Positions 54,663 to 63,792 of a DNA stretch of 64,000 nucleotides are shown piece by piece. The stretch comes from Algoriphagus boritolerans DSM 17298 = JCM 18970 (GTDB taxonomy: Bacteria; Bacteroidota; Bacteroidia; Cytophagales; Cyclobacteriaceae): the NCBI RefSeq assembly GCF_900108085.1, contig NZ_FNVR01000001.1, positions 372,712 through 436,711 on the forward strand, written 5' to 3'. The stretch's first letter is position 1, and every line of letters starts with the position of its first letter. The notes under the pieces were generated by a model, which saw nothing but the letters and a program-made list of their open reading frames with translations, searched no databases and was not told where the DNA came from. A program made the translations under genes and the position numbers.

Positions 54663-56111
54663 ATGCTTTTTAACTCAATTGAATTCGCAATATTTCTTCC
54701 TGTAGTTTTTATCCTTTATTGGTTTGTAACCAGTAAGGCTCTAAAATTGCAAAATCTCTTAATAGTTGCAGCAAGCTATCTATTTTACGGGTGGTGGGAC
54801 TGGCGTTTTTTATCACTAATTATATTCAGCACTATACTGGATTTTTCCATAGGAATATTATTATCAAGTCAGCAAAATGAACTGAAGCGAAAAGTACTCC
54901 TTTGGACGAGTATCATTATTAACCTAGGACTTTTAGGTGTATTCAAGTATTATAACTGGTTCTTGGATTCATTATATAATGTGATCCCGGGTTTGCAGGT
55001 CATAGCAGGATTTAATTCCCTTGATATCTTGCTTCCTGTGGGAATCAGTTTTTACACATTCCAAACTTTGAGTTACACCATAGATGTATATAAAAAAAGT
55101 ATGGAACCAACAAAAGATCTAGTGGAATTTGCTGCATTTGTCAGCTTTTTTCCACAGCTTGTAGCTGGTCCTATAGAACGGGCTAATCACCTGCTTCCTC
55201 AGTTTCAGATCAGAAAATCATTTAATTATGCGTATGCAGTTGATGGTCTGCGTCAAATACTCTGGGGACTATTCATGAAAGTGGTAATTGCTGATAACTG
55301 TGCCGGATTTGCTAATCAGATATTTAACAATTCAGATAACTTAAGCGGAAGTACCTTAGTATTAGGAGCTATTTTCTTTACTTTTCAGATTTATGGTGAT
55401 TTCGCAGGTTATTCAAATATAGCAATTGGAACTTCTAAGCTATTTGGATTTGATTTAATGCAAAATTTTAATTATCCATATTTCTCCAGAGATATTGCGG
55501 AATTTTGGAGAAGATGGCATATTTCTCTATCCACTTGGTTCCGAGATTACTTATACATTCCTTTAGGTGGTAGTCGTGGGAGTAAATGGGAAAAAGTGAG
55601 AAACATTTTTATAATATTTATTGTAAGTGGATTTTGGCATGGCGCAAACTGGACATTTATAGTATGGGGTGCATTAAACGCCTTATATTTTTTGCCTTTA
55701 TTACTGACCAATGCAAACCGAACACATGTTGGCGAGATTGCAAAAGGTAAGACCCTTCCATCAGCAAAAGAATTTTTATTAATCTTATTCACTTTCGGAC
55801 TTACTGTATTTGCTTGGATATTTTTTAGAGCAGAAAACCTCAATCATGCAATTACATACATAGGAAAGATATTATCTATGTCGTTATTTGAAATTCCAAG
55901 ATTTAATGATATGAGAAATGCTTTAATTCTAATATTGATAGTTGCGATATTTCTTATAATTGAATGGAATGGCCGGGGGGAAAGATATTCTATCTCGAAT
56001 TTAGGATTAAAATGGAAAAAACCAACTAGATATTTTTTCTATTATTGTATTATAGGTGCAATATTTTGGTTTGGCGGGAAAGAGCAACAGTTTATATATT
56101 TTCAATTTTAA
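54663..56111 (+). CDS. MBOAT O-acyltransferase
   Basis: A 482-residue membrane-bound acyltransferase of the AlgI/DltB class with about eleven helices. The catalytic His is in SGFWHGANWTFIVWG; other hallmarks are PVGISFYTFQTLSYTIDVYK, RDIAEFWRRWHISLSTWFRDYLYIP and GGSRGS. It probably acetylates the EPS together with the SGNH-like protein that starts right after its stop. Base composition becomes clearly AT-rich from here on, unlike gmd and earlier genes. Confidence 0.92.
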   Translation: MLFNSIEFAIFLPVVFILYWFVTSKALKLQNLLIVAASYLFYGWWDWRFLSLIIFSTILDFSIGILLSSQQNELKRKVLLWTSIIINLGLLGVFKYYNWFLDSLYNVIPGLQVIAGFNSLDILLPVGISFYTFQTLSYTIDVYKKSMEPTKDLVEFAAFVSFFPQLVAGPIERANHLLPQFQIRKSFNYAYAVDGLRQILWGLFMKVVIADNCAGFANQIFNNSDNLSGSTLVLGAIFFTFQIYGDFAGYSNIAIGTSKLFGFDLMQNFNYPYFSRDIAEFWRRWHISLSTWFRDYLYIPLGGSRGSKWEKVRNIFIIFIVSGFWHGANWTFIVWGALNALYFLPLLLTNANRTHVGEIAKGKTLPSAKEFLLILFTFGLTVFAWIFFRAENLNHAITYIGKILSMSLFEIPRFNDMRNALILILIVAIFLIIEWNGRGERYSISNLGLKWKKPTRYFFYYCIIGAIFWFGGKEQQFIYFQF

Positions 56112-57053
56112 ATGGGTGATATGAAAATATTTGTAGTTAATCTAACAAATTTTTTTGTACCTTTTTTATTCTTTGTAATAATCGCAATTGCAATTCCTGT
56201 TACTCCAAGGGCCTCCAAATCCTTGCTGTTTTCTTCTGAGAAAAAGAATTTATTATTAACAACGGTGCCAAATCCAAGAATTATATTCGTTGGTGGATCC
56301 AATTTAAGTTTTGGCTTAAATAGTCAAATAATAAAAGATTCATTAGGGATGAACCCAATAAATACTTCTATTCATGCATCCTTAGGATTGAAATATATGA
56401 TGGAAAGCACATTAAAGTATGTCAAAGAATCGGATATTATTATCCTTGTACCTGAGTATAGTCAATACCACCGATCGATCAATTCGGGATCTGAAGAATT
56501 AATGAGAATTATTTTTGATGTAGACATTTTAAACTTAATGGATTTGAGTATTATCCAGATCTTTAATATAATACCCTATTTGCCAAAATATGGAATGTCT
56601 AAATTTAAAATCACTGAATATTTTAATGTTAAAGAAAGTGATATTTATTCTGTTAACTCATTTAATGAATTCGGAGACGCAGTTTCCCATTGGAGTTTAC
56701 CAAGACAGGAATTTCGTCCTTATCCCCAAATAAATACAAAATTTAATCCAGACGTAATAAAATGTATTATACAATTTGGTAATGAATTGCAGAAAAAGAA
56801 CGCAATTCTTTTAATTTCTTATCCAGGATTTCAATCTACATCCTATAATAATTCGCATAAACAAATTTATAATGTGCAAAATAAACTTGAAGAATCCGGT
56901 TTATTTGTAATTGGAAAGGCCGATAGGTATAAAATTCCTGATTCCTTAATGTTTAATACACCTTACCATTTAAGCAAAAATGGGGTGGATTATCGTACAA
57001 TTTTATTAATAGAAGATATTAGTAAAGCACTCAAAAAATTGGATTATAATTAG
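56112..57053 (+). CDS. SGNH-like exported protein, partner of MBOAT
   Basis: 313 residues with an N-terminal signal anchor (about 10-30). FVGGSNLSFGLNS matches the nucleophile block GGSNxxxG of DltD/AlgX-like SGNH proteins and PYHLSKNGVDYR matches the later Asp/His block. Such proteins pair with MBOAT proteins to transfer acyl groups to polysaccharide. It begins directly after the MBOAT stop. AT-rich coding. Confidence is moderate because the rest of the sequence is divergent. Confidence 0.7.
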   Translation: MGDMKIFVVNLTNFFVPFLFFVIIAIAIPVTPRASKSLLFSSEKKNLLLTTVPNPRIIFVGGSNLSFGLNSQIIKDSLGMNPINTSIHASLGLKYMMESTLKYVKESDIIILVPEYSQYHRSINSGSEELMRIIFDVDILNLMDLSIIQIFNIIPYLPKYGMSKFKITEYFNVKESDIYSVNSFNEFGDAVSHWSLPRQEFRPYPQINTKFNPDVIKCIIQFGNELQKKNAILLISYPGFQSTSYNNSHKQIYNVQNKLEESGLFVIGKADRYKIPDSLMFNTPYHLSKNGVDYRTILLIEDISKALKKLDYN

Positions 57054-57254
57054 TTAATTTTAAAAAAAAAATAATTTTTTAATTATTTAAAATATAAATA
57101 AATTATTTTTTTATTTAGCCATCTAAGTATGTCGTTAGTAGTACCTTTTCCTGCAACAACCGTGAACTAGGAAACTTATTAGGTGAATACCGAAATGCTG
57201 AATAGGGTCGGAGTCCATCAAAATAATGACATTTCTTGGAAAGCAGAGAGGAGT

Positions 57255-57443
57255 GAAGGCCTATCCATTGGAACAATCTTAGTAAAAGTTGACCCCGCCT
57301 ACTTCCGCCCAACCGAAGTCGACCTCCTTCTCGGCGACTAAACAAAATCCAAAACACAATTGGGTTGGGAACCGGAATATGATTTGGAGGGATTGGTAGA
57401 GGATATGATGAGGGGGGATCTCAGCGTGTATAAAAAAGTCTAA
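57255..57443 (+). pseudogene. gmd 3'-end remnant, copy 1
   Basis: Reads [20 protein letters not shown] then VDLLLGD, stop, TKSKTQLGWEPEYDLEGL, VEDMMRGDLSVYKKV and stop. It is close at the nucleotide level to gmd 54370-54530. It begins abruptly within the unusual gmd insertion. It lies just after the MBOAT/SGNH pair, so the pair is bracketed by gmd ends. Confidence 0.85.
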
Positions 57444-57569
57444 AATTTCACAGCATGTTTTGGAGACTCCAGTGATAGGAATCAATTAGTCCAAAAAATT
57501 TAAACACAAGTCCATTTTGTTATTAGATTTGATTGGATAACAACCAAAGTTCTTAACTTTATAGATTAT

Positions 57570-57839
57570 AGTAGTGAAAGAAACCACCTCCAAAATTTAA
57601 CCTTCAGATTTTTCCAGCCACTTATTCTGGGATGTAGGGTGTTGGAATATGGGAATTTGAATGATTGGAAAATACTTAAAACAATCTATGGTCACGATGA
57701 AATAAAAAAGATTGTTGCGACAATTCGATCAATGGATGAAGTAACACTTTCATTCCTTTGCGTCTTGTTTGATTTAGAAAGAACAAATTTTAGATGCTAT
57801 ACCAACAAACAGTCAGCCCAAAGCTTCTGGAAATCTTGA
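57570..57839 (+). pseudogene. DUF6922-type gene, deleted and frameshifted
   Basis: One frame gives PSDFSSHLFWDVG and another RVLEYGNLNDWKILKTIYG, then EIKKIVATIRSMDEVTLSFL and FRCYTNKQSAQSFWKS. The two halves normally join through about 15 residues that are missing. DUF6922 proteins often stand next to AbiEii-type toxins as likely antitoxins; that association is from memory. No toxin gene is left here. Confidence 0.6.
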
Positions 57840-58038
57840 CTGCTTCGATAAGTAATTCCTATTTTGGGGAGTAGGGTATTAAAATAATAACTTTAGGAAC
57901 CAATTACCTTCTCAACATCCTGTTCCGAACTTTTATGGGGAAGGGCTAGAGGGTAATGTTCGAACTCGAAATAGACAACTAAAAGAAAATTAGGTTTTGA
58001 ATAAAAAGAAAATTTCAAATTTTTCCCTAACTTCTACC

Positions 58039-58191
58039 ATGTCTAAAACCAAAAAACAAATAAACCTTGTGGAAGAGCCTTACGTGGAAACATACCAAAT
58101 CCCATTGGAGCAAAAGGTGATGCAATTTTTGCGAATAGCTGAGACACTACCTCCCACAAAGCTTAAGGAAATTGTTGAAAAACTCGAATAA
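58039..58191 (+). CDS. Small protein, 50 residues, first of a two-gene remnant
   Basis: Starts MSKTKKQINLVEEPYVETYQ and ends TLPPTKLKEIVEKLE. No signal. It resembles small antitoxin-like or addiction-cassette ORFs but no family can be named. Three bases later another small frame starts (58195), in the manner of a tiny operon. Confidence 0.4.
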   Translation: MSKTKKQINLVEEPYVETYQIPLEQKVMQFLRIAETLPPTKLKEIVEKLE

Positions 58192-58194
58192 TTG

Positions 58195-58311
58195 ATGAGT
58201 ACCAAGCCGATTGATTCCGATTTCTCCTTATTTCTGTTGGAAGATCCAATTATGAGTGATGCCCAATTTGAAACATTTCTCCAGAATAAAAGGCTTAGAA
58301 ATTCTTGCTAG
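58195..58311 (+). CDS. Small protein, 38 residues, possibly truncated
   Basis: Reads MSTKPIDSDFSLFLLEDP then IMSDAQFETFLQNKRLRNSC. The pattern (EDPIMSDAQFETFLQNKR) resembles short ORFs that precede PIN-domain toxins in Bacteroidota, where the C-terminus normally continues. No toxin follows; the next DNA is a gmd remnant. Weakly supported. Confidence 0.3.
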   Translation: MSTKPIDSDFSLFLLEDPIMSDAQFETFLQNKRLRNSC

Positions 58312-58399
58312 CTAAAGAGAAACTTAAGGTTCATAATACAGTAACGGAACATAAAGCCAAGACTTTACCATTAACCAATCAACCATCCAACCCTTAACG

Positions 58400-58619
58400 T
58401 AGGCCTTGTACTTATTAAGGTAGACCTGAGTAATTTTAGGCCGACGGGAGTCGATCTCCTGCTCGGTGACCTGACCAAATCCAAAACCCAAACGGCTGGG
58501 AACCGCAGTATAATATTGATGGATTGGCGGAGTATATGATGAACACTGATATTAGGTTGATTCAATATGATATATTCTTATTAGAAAAGGGGCATGAGGT
58601 ATATAGATAATTGGAGTAA
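58400..58619 (+). pseudogene. gmd 3'-end remnant, copy 2
   Basis: Reads LVLIKVDLSNFRPTGVDLLL then GDLTKSKTQ, then frameshifted matches to the gmd end; the last bases GGGCATGAGG...GGAGTAA align with the gmd stop region at 54566-54597. It is more decayed than copy 1 and lies just before the flippase gene. Confidence 0.8.
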
Positions 58620-58834
58620 TAATTAGGTAAGATTAAATCTCATCAAATGTTAGTTTTTTTTATTTTTTATTATTATTATTAATATGACTATTTTGAAGGA
58701 GTTTAACTAATCTGTAATCTGTATTAAATCCTAAAGACAGTTTGACTTTATATTTATAGTTAAATTTAAAACTTCTGACATCAATTTCTTCTTCCAAACT
58801 CATAGCCAAAAATACTCTGTTTCTGTATTTTCGA

Positions 58835-60301
58835 ATGATGCTAACTTTAGTTGTCTCGCTATATACATCAAGAGTTATTTTAAATGTACTTGGTGTTCAA
58901 GATTATGGTATATATACTGTAGTTGGAGGGATTGTGGCTATGTTTGGATTTTTTAACTCAGCCATGTCATCTGCAACTCAGCGATATTTGGCAATAGAAA
59001 TTGGAAAAGGAAAGGATGGAGATGTAAGAAAAGTTTTCAACTCTAGTTATCTTATCCATATAGGTATTGCTTTTGTTGTGTTAATGTTTGCAGAGACTTT
59101 AGGTCTTTGGTTTTTAAATAATAAACTCAAAATACCTATTAATAGAATCGATGAAGCAAACTTTGTTTATCAATTCTCAATAATTGCTAGTTTAATTACT
59201 ATAAGTCAAGTACCTTTCAATTCCTTGATTCTAGCTAAGGAACGAATGAATATATTTGCAGTCATTAGTATAGTTGAAGTTGTACTCAAACTATTAATTG
59301 TTTATTTGTTATTTATTTCTCCTTTTGACAAGTTGAAAAGTTATTCGCTACTTACAGTTTTTGTTTCTATAAGTATTTATTTTGTATATAAAAGTTATTG
59401 TTTAAAAAAATTTGATGAATCTAAATTTAAAATTTACAAGGATAAAATATTTTTTGTCGAATTATTAACTTATTCAAGCTGGAATTTATTTGGTAATTTT
59501 GCTGCTATTTCTAAGCAACAAGGAAATAATATTTTATTAAATATTTTCTTTGGATCAACTTTAAATGCAACTTTTGGTGTTATGTTACAAGTTCAATATG
59601 CAGTAAGTTCATTTGTACATAATTTTCAGACCGCAGTAAATCCTCAAATTTACAAAAATTATGCGCAAAACAATTATTGTAAAGTTGAGAAATTAATTCT
59701 GCAGAGCTCTCGGTTTTCGTTTTTCTTATTGCTTATTTTAATAAGTCCTATAATTTTCAATATCAATTTTATTTTACTTTGGTGGCTTAAAAATCCACCA
59801 GAGTATTCCAATATTTTCGTTACTCTTATTTTGATCAATTTGTTAATTGAATCTATATCCTACCCTTTAATTACCGCTGCACTAGCTACCGGAAGAATTA
59901 GAAATTATCAAATTGTTATTGGAACTATTCTCTTTTTAAATTTGCCTATTTCATATGTTTTTTTTAAATTTCTCAATAATCCTTTTGTTTTTCTTTATAT
60001 AGCTATTGCTTTGTCGATAGTATCTCTATGTTTTAGAGCTTTATTCTTAAGATCATTAATAAATTTTAAAATCATTAACTTTATGAGATATACTATTTTA
60101 CCTATTGTAATTTTATTTTCCCTTAATTTATTTTTATTTTTTTTTCTAAAAGGCTACTTAGGTATTTCAAGTGAAATTTTTGACGTTATTAAGTCATCTC
60201 TTGTAATTTTAGTAATTAATTTAACTATTATTTATTTATTTGGAATTCAAAAATCTGAAAAGGATACAATTAGAAATTATATTTTGGCAAAGATCAAGTA
60301 A
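58835..60301 (+). CDS. Polysaccharide flippase (Wzx-like, MATE/MOP fold)
   Basis: 488 residues and about twelve to fourteen helices. MMLTLVVSLYTSRVILNVLG and QDYGIYTVVGGIVAMFGFFN are the standard start of this flippase group; TQRYLAIEIGKG follows. In-frame codons upstream of the ATG encode IAKNTLFLYFR, the normal family N-terminus, but a TAG closes the frame and no ATG is there, so either a rare start such as ATT/ATA is used or the N-terminus is shortened. It moves undecaprenyl-linked EPS units across the inner membrane. AT-rich. Overlaps the next gene by one base. Confidence 0.9.
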   Translation: MMLTLVVSLYTSRVILNVLGVQDYGIYTVVGGIVAMFGFFNSAMSSATQRYLAIEIGKGKDGDVRKVFNSSYLIHIGIAFVVLMFAETLGLWFLNNKLKIPINRIDEANFVYQFSIIASLITISQVPFNSLILAKERMNIFAVISIVEVVLKLLIVYLLFISPFDKLKSYSLLTVFVSISIYFVYKSYCLKKFDESKFKIYKDKIFFVELLTYSSWNLFGNFAAISKQQGNNILLNIFFGSTLNATFGVMLQVQYAVSSFVHNFQTAVNPQIYKNYAQNNYCKVEKLILQSSRFSFFLLLILISPIIFNINFILLWWLKNPPEYSNIFVTLILINLLIESISYPLITAALATGRIRNYQIVIGTILFLNLPISYVFFKFLNNPFVFLYIAIALSIVSLCFRALFLRSLINFKIINFMRYTILPIVILFSLNLFLFFFLKGYLGISSEIFDVIKSSLVILVINLTIIYLFGIQKSEKDTIRNYILAKIK

Positions 60302-61620
60302 TGAAAGCAAGTATAACTGATTTAGTAGCTAATGGTCTCTGCACTGGTTGTGGAATTTGTACATCTGAGAGTGCAGGAGCTTTAGAAATGAAATGGAATG
60401 AAGACGGTTTTCTCATTCCTGTACATAATGGTCAAAAGTATGATATGGAAAGAACAGTAAAGCTATGTCCTTTTAATCCTAGTCCAGATGACTCCATCAA
60501 GGATGAAGATGTTCTAAGTTTGAAATATTTGAAGGATACTACACAATATGATGATCGTGTTGGTCGATTTTTAAATACTTATGTAGGATATAGCAACCAA
60601 TTTAGGTCTACTTCTTCATCTGGAGGTATTGCTACTTATGTATTTAAGCAACTACTCATTTTAAATATAGTAGATTATATATATATTGTAAAGGAAGATA
60701 ATGGATCATACTCTTATCAATTATTCAACAATATTGAAGAGATAGAATCTGTTTCTAAAACAAGATATATTCCAGTTACCATGGAGAGTCTGTTTAAACA
60801 AATAAATTGTCTTGACGGAAAAATTGGTATTTCTGGAGTTGCCTGTTTTGTTAAAGCTATTCGATTAAAACAACATTATCATCCAGATCTATATCAAAAA
60901 ATTCCATTTTTAGTTGGTATAATTTGTGGTGGATGGAAGAGTAGTTTTTTTTCTGATTTTCTGTCTCAGACAGCTGGAATTCAAAATGAATATTCTGAGC
61001 AAGAATATAGAATTAAGGATCCAAAAAGTTTAGCATCTGATTATTCATATGGTGCAAAGGATGATCTAGGGAATTTTCATAGTATTAAAATGGCGAAAGT
61101 AGGGGATATGTGGGGAACTGGATTATTTAAATCTAGAGCATGCGATTTTTGTACAGATGTAATGACAGAACTCGCCGATATATCTTTAGGGGATGCTTGG
61201 CTTCCTGAATATCGGAATGATGGATTAGGAAATAATATTATTGTTACTAGGAGTAAAATGGCTGATCTGATAATTTCCAATGGAATTTCATCTGGTGAAT
61301 TAAAAGTTAGTTTTATTTCAACGGGTAAAATTATTCAATCCCAGTTGCCAAGTTTTGCGCATAGACAAGATGCAATAAAATTTCGTTTAAATATCTCAAA
61401 TTTTAAAGGGCATTTGACTCCTTATATTAGAAAGCGAGTTCTAAAATCAATTTCATTAGCTTATAGCTTAGTTCAAATCCAAAGGGAGCGAACACGTTAT
61501 AGAAGTTTTAAATATTGGAAAGAAAGTAAAAATTCAAATGTTTTTATTGATAAAATAAACTTTGATCTAAAACTTTTAAAATATCTAACAAAAATATATC
61601 ACAGATTAAGAAATTTATGA
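60301..61620 (+). CDS. FrhB-family (F420 hydrogenase beta-like) iron-sulphur protein of EPS locus
   Basis: A 439-residue protein. N-terminal 4Fe-4S site ANGLCTGCGICTS (Cys14, 17, 20, with a further Cys at KLCPFN), the FrhB/FdhB N-domain, STSSSGGIATYVFKQLL, and the C-domain GISGVACFVKAIRL and FKSRACDFCTDVMTELADIS. In EPS loci members of this family occur beside pyruvyltransferases and glycosyltransferases, with an unproven redox role. It starts at the final base of the flippase stop and overlaps the pyruvyltransferase by four bases. Confidence 0.85.
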   Translation: MKASITDLVANGLCTGCGICTSESAGALEMKWNEDGFLIPVHNGQKYDMERTVKLCPFNPSPDDSIKDEDVLSLKYLKDTTQYDDRVGRFLNTYVGYSNQFRSTSSSGGIATYVFKQLLILNIVDYIYIVKEDNGSYSYQLFNNIEEIESVSKTRYIPVTMESLFKQINCLDGKIGISGVACFVKAIRLKQHYHPDLYQKIPFLVGIICGGWKSSFFSDFLSQTAGIQNEYSEQEYRIKDPKSLASDYSYGAKDDLGNFHSIKMAKVGDMWGTGLFKSRACDFCTDVMTELADISLGDAWLPEYRNDGLGNNIIVTRSKMADLIISNGISSGELKVSFISTGKIIQSQLPSFAHRQDAIKFRLNISNFKGHLTPYIRKRVLKSISLAYSLVQIQRERTRYRSFKYWKESKNSNVFIDKINFDLKLLKYLTKIYHRLRNL

Positions 61621-62732
61621 AAATTGGTATTCTTACACAACCTTTGGGCCATAACTATGGAGGAATTTTGCAGAATTTTGCATTACAGAAGTTTTTAAGA
61701 AACAACGAATATAGTGTCTCTACAATTAATCTTCGTGGTTTACAAAGAAAAAGTTCTTTACAAAGTCGATTTAAAACACAAGTTGCTATTTCTATTAAAA
61801 AAGTAGCTAAATCTTATATTTCCAAAGATAGTTTATATTTAGCTCTTCAAGACTTTATTCAAAATGAAATTATCTTAACAGAGCCTTATAATGCTCCATT
61901 AAAACGCACCACTTTAACCAATCATAATTTTGATACATTTATAGTCGGTAGTGACCAAGTTTGGCGTCCTTCATACTCGCCCAATCTTTTGAATTATTTT
62001 CTTGATTTTTGTAAAGAAGAACAAGTTCGTAAGATCTCATATGGGGCTTCTTTTGGTAATGGGGAAAGTGAATATACTTCAAAAGAATTAATTGAATGTA
62101 AAAAGCTTCTTTCTTTATTTGACGGAGTTTCAGTTAGAGAAGAAACAGGTGTCAAATCCTGCAAAGATCTTTTTGACATCAATTCAACTTTAGTCTGTGA
62201 CCCAACACTGCTTCTTTCTGCCGATGATTATAAATCCAAAATAAATAAATTCCACGGTAATTCTATTTGTGCATTTTACCTATTAAGCCCTAATTTTGAG
62301 AAAATTAGTTTTATTTTAAGTTACTGTAAAAAAAATAATTTGATACCTGTTTCTATGACTCCACTCAAACACTCAAATTCTGAGACGGCGAAGCATATTT
62401 TTTCGCCTACTTATATGATATCAGTCTCTGAGTGGTTAGGTTTTATATCAAATAGTAATTTAGTAATCACAGATTCTTTTCATGGGACTATTTTTTCTGT
62501 GATTTTTAATACACCATTTTTGACATTCGATAATCCTAGTCGAGGATCGGATCGAATTAAAGGATTCCTGAATATAACAAATTTAGAAAATCATTTTTTA
62601 TCAAATGAAACGACGATTGAAAGCGAAAATCATTTGATTCCAACAATTGATTGGCAAATTGTAAATGAGTCATTAAGACCATTAGTAGAATCGTCCAAGC
62701 ATTTCCTTAATTATCATTTAAAATTAAATTGA
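61617..62732 (+). CDS. Polysaccharide pyruvyltransferase-family protein
   Basis: 371 residues. GHNYGGILQNFALQKFL, the VGSDQVWRP block and VITDSFHGTIFSVIFNTPF (catalytic-domain His) are hallmarks of the CsaB/WcaK-type pyruvyltransferase family, which adds pyruvate ketals to sugars from phosphoenolpyruvate. Four-base overlap with the FrhB-like gene shows coupling. Cytosolic. Confidence 0.9.
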   Translation: MKIGILTQPLGHNYGGILQNFALQKFLRNNEYSVSTINLRGLQRKSSLQSRFKTQVAISIKKVAKSYISKDSLYLALQDFIQNEIILTEPYNAPLKRTTLTNHNFDTFIVGSDQVWRPSYSPNLLNYFLDFCKEEQVRKISYGASFGNGESEYTSKELIECKKLLSLFDGVSVREETGVKSCKDLFDINSTLVCDPTLLLSADDYKSKINKFHGNSICAFYLLSPNFEKISFILSYCKKNNLIPVSMTPLKHSNSETAKHIFSPTYMISVSEWLGFISNSNLVITDSFHGTIFSVIFNTPFLTFDNPSRGSDRIKGFLNITNLENHFLSNETTIESENHLIPTIDWQIVNESLRPLVESSKHFLNYHLKLN

Positions 62733-62741
62733 TTTTGGATT

Positions 62742-63752
62742 ATGATGGTCTCGGTCATAGTACCTTGTTATAATTCAGAAATATGGTTACCAAATTGTAT
62801 TAATTCTGTTCTTGAACAATCATACTATAATTGGGAATTGATTTTGATAAATGACGGCTCTAGTGATTCGACCTTGGATTTATGTAAGACCTATTCGAAT
62901 CTAGATACAAGAATTAAATTTGTAGACCAAACAAACCAAGGAGTTGTTGTGGCTCGTTATAACGGTTTTCTCGCATCATCTGGAAAAATTATCCTTTTTC
63001 TTGATTCAGATGATAAGTTTAAACCACAGGCGTTTGAATTAGTAGCAAGGGTGATGGATTCAAATAATTATGACCTTCTTAGATTTGGATTTGATTATTG
63101 TGACCACAATTGGAATTCTTTACGAAGGAATTTTCCAGATATCAGTGGCACAGTAAATCAAAGAAAATTAATGCTTGAACTTGAGGATCCTTTAAAGAAT
63201 TATTCCTCACCAAGCATTTGGGATAAGGCCTATACCCGTAATTTAGCTGAAAAAGTTTTCTCACTTACTAAAGATATACGTATTCGTCATTCTGAGGACA
63301 TGCTTTTTTCTTTAACCGCTTTAATTTTGTCTCAAAATACATTATTTATACAAAATTCATTATATCTTTATTTACAAAGGCCTGGATCGATGATCCATTC
63401 TTTGAATAGAACTTCCATTTCAGACAAAGAATTATATATAAAATCATTAAAAAAATTAACTAATGAGCTTCCAAAAGGATTTAGAAAAAGGATGGATGAT
63501 CTTGTAAATAAGGAATCAAATGAAGCAATAGTATATATTTTAGCTAATGCTTCTTTATATTCAAAAAATTATATTTATTTATGTCAACTTATTTCAAGTC
63601 TGCGGAAGTCGTTTATTTATCAAGAACATGTGTTTGGGAAAAGCTGGAGACTGAAATATATTTTTAGGGATTTACTTTTTTATATTCCATTTATATTTTC
63701 ATTTCTTTTATTGACAAGGGCGTTTGTTTTAAAAAAGATTTTAAATAATTGA
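62742..63752 (+). CDS. Glycosyltransferase family 2
   Basis: 336 residues, GT-A fold. VSVIVPCYNSEIWLPNCINS starts the nucleotide-binding domain, ILINDGSSDSTLD and FLDSDDKF (DxD-type metal site) are visible, and the C-terminus has a hydrophobic helix (about 305-330). Adds one sugar to the lipid-linked EPS unit; donor and acceptor unknown. Ten bases after the pyruvyltransferase. Confidence 0.92.
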   Translation: MMVSVIVPCYNSEIWLPNCINSVLEQSYYNWELILINDGSSDSTLDLCKTYSNLDTRIKFVDQTNQGVVVARYNGFLASSGKIILFLDSDDKFKPQAFELVARVMDSNNYDLLRFGFDYCDHNWNSLRRNFPDISGTVNQRKLMLELEDPLKNYSSPSIWDKAYTRNLAEKVFSLTKDIRIRHSEDMLFSLTALILSQNTLFIQNSLYLYLQRPGSMIHSLNRTSISDKELYIKSLKKLTNELPKGFRKRMDDLVNKESNEAIVYILANASLYSKNYIYLCQLISSLRKSFIYQEHVFGKSWRLKYIFRDLLFYIPFIFSFLLLTRAFVLKKILNN

Positions 63753-63792
63753 TTATTTGATTGTTTATGGTTATTATATAATAAGATTAATA

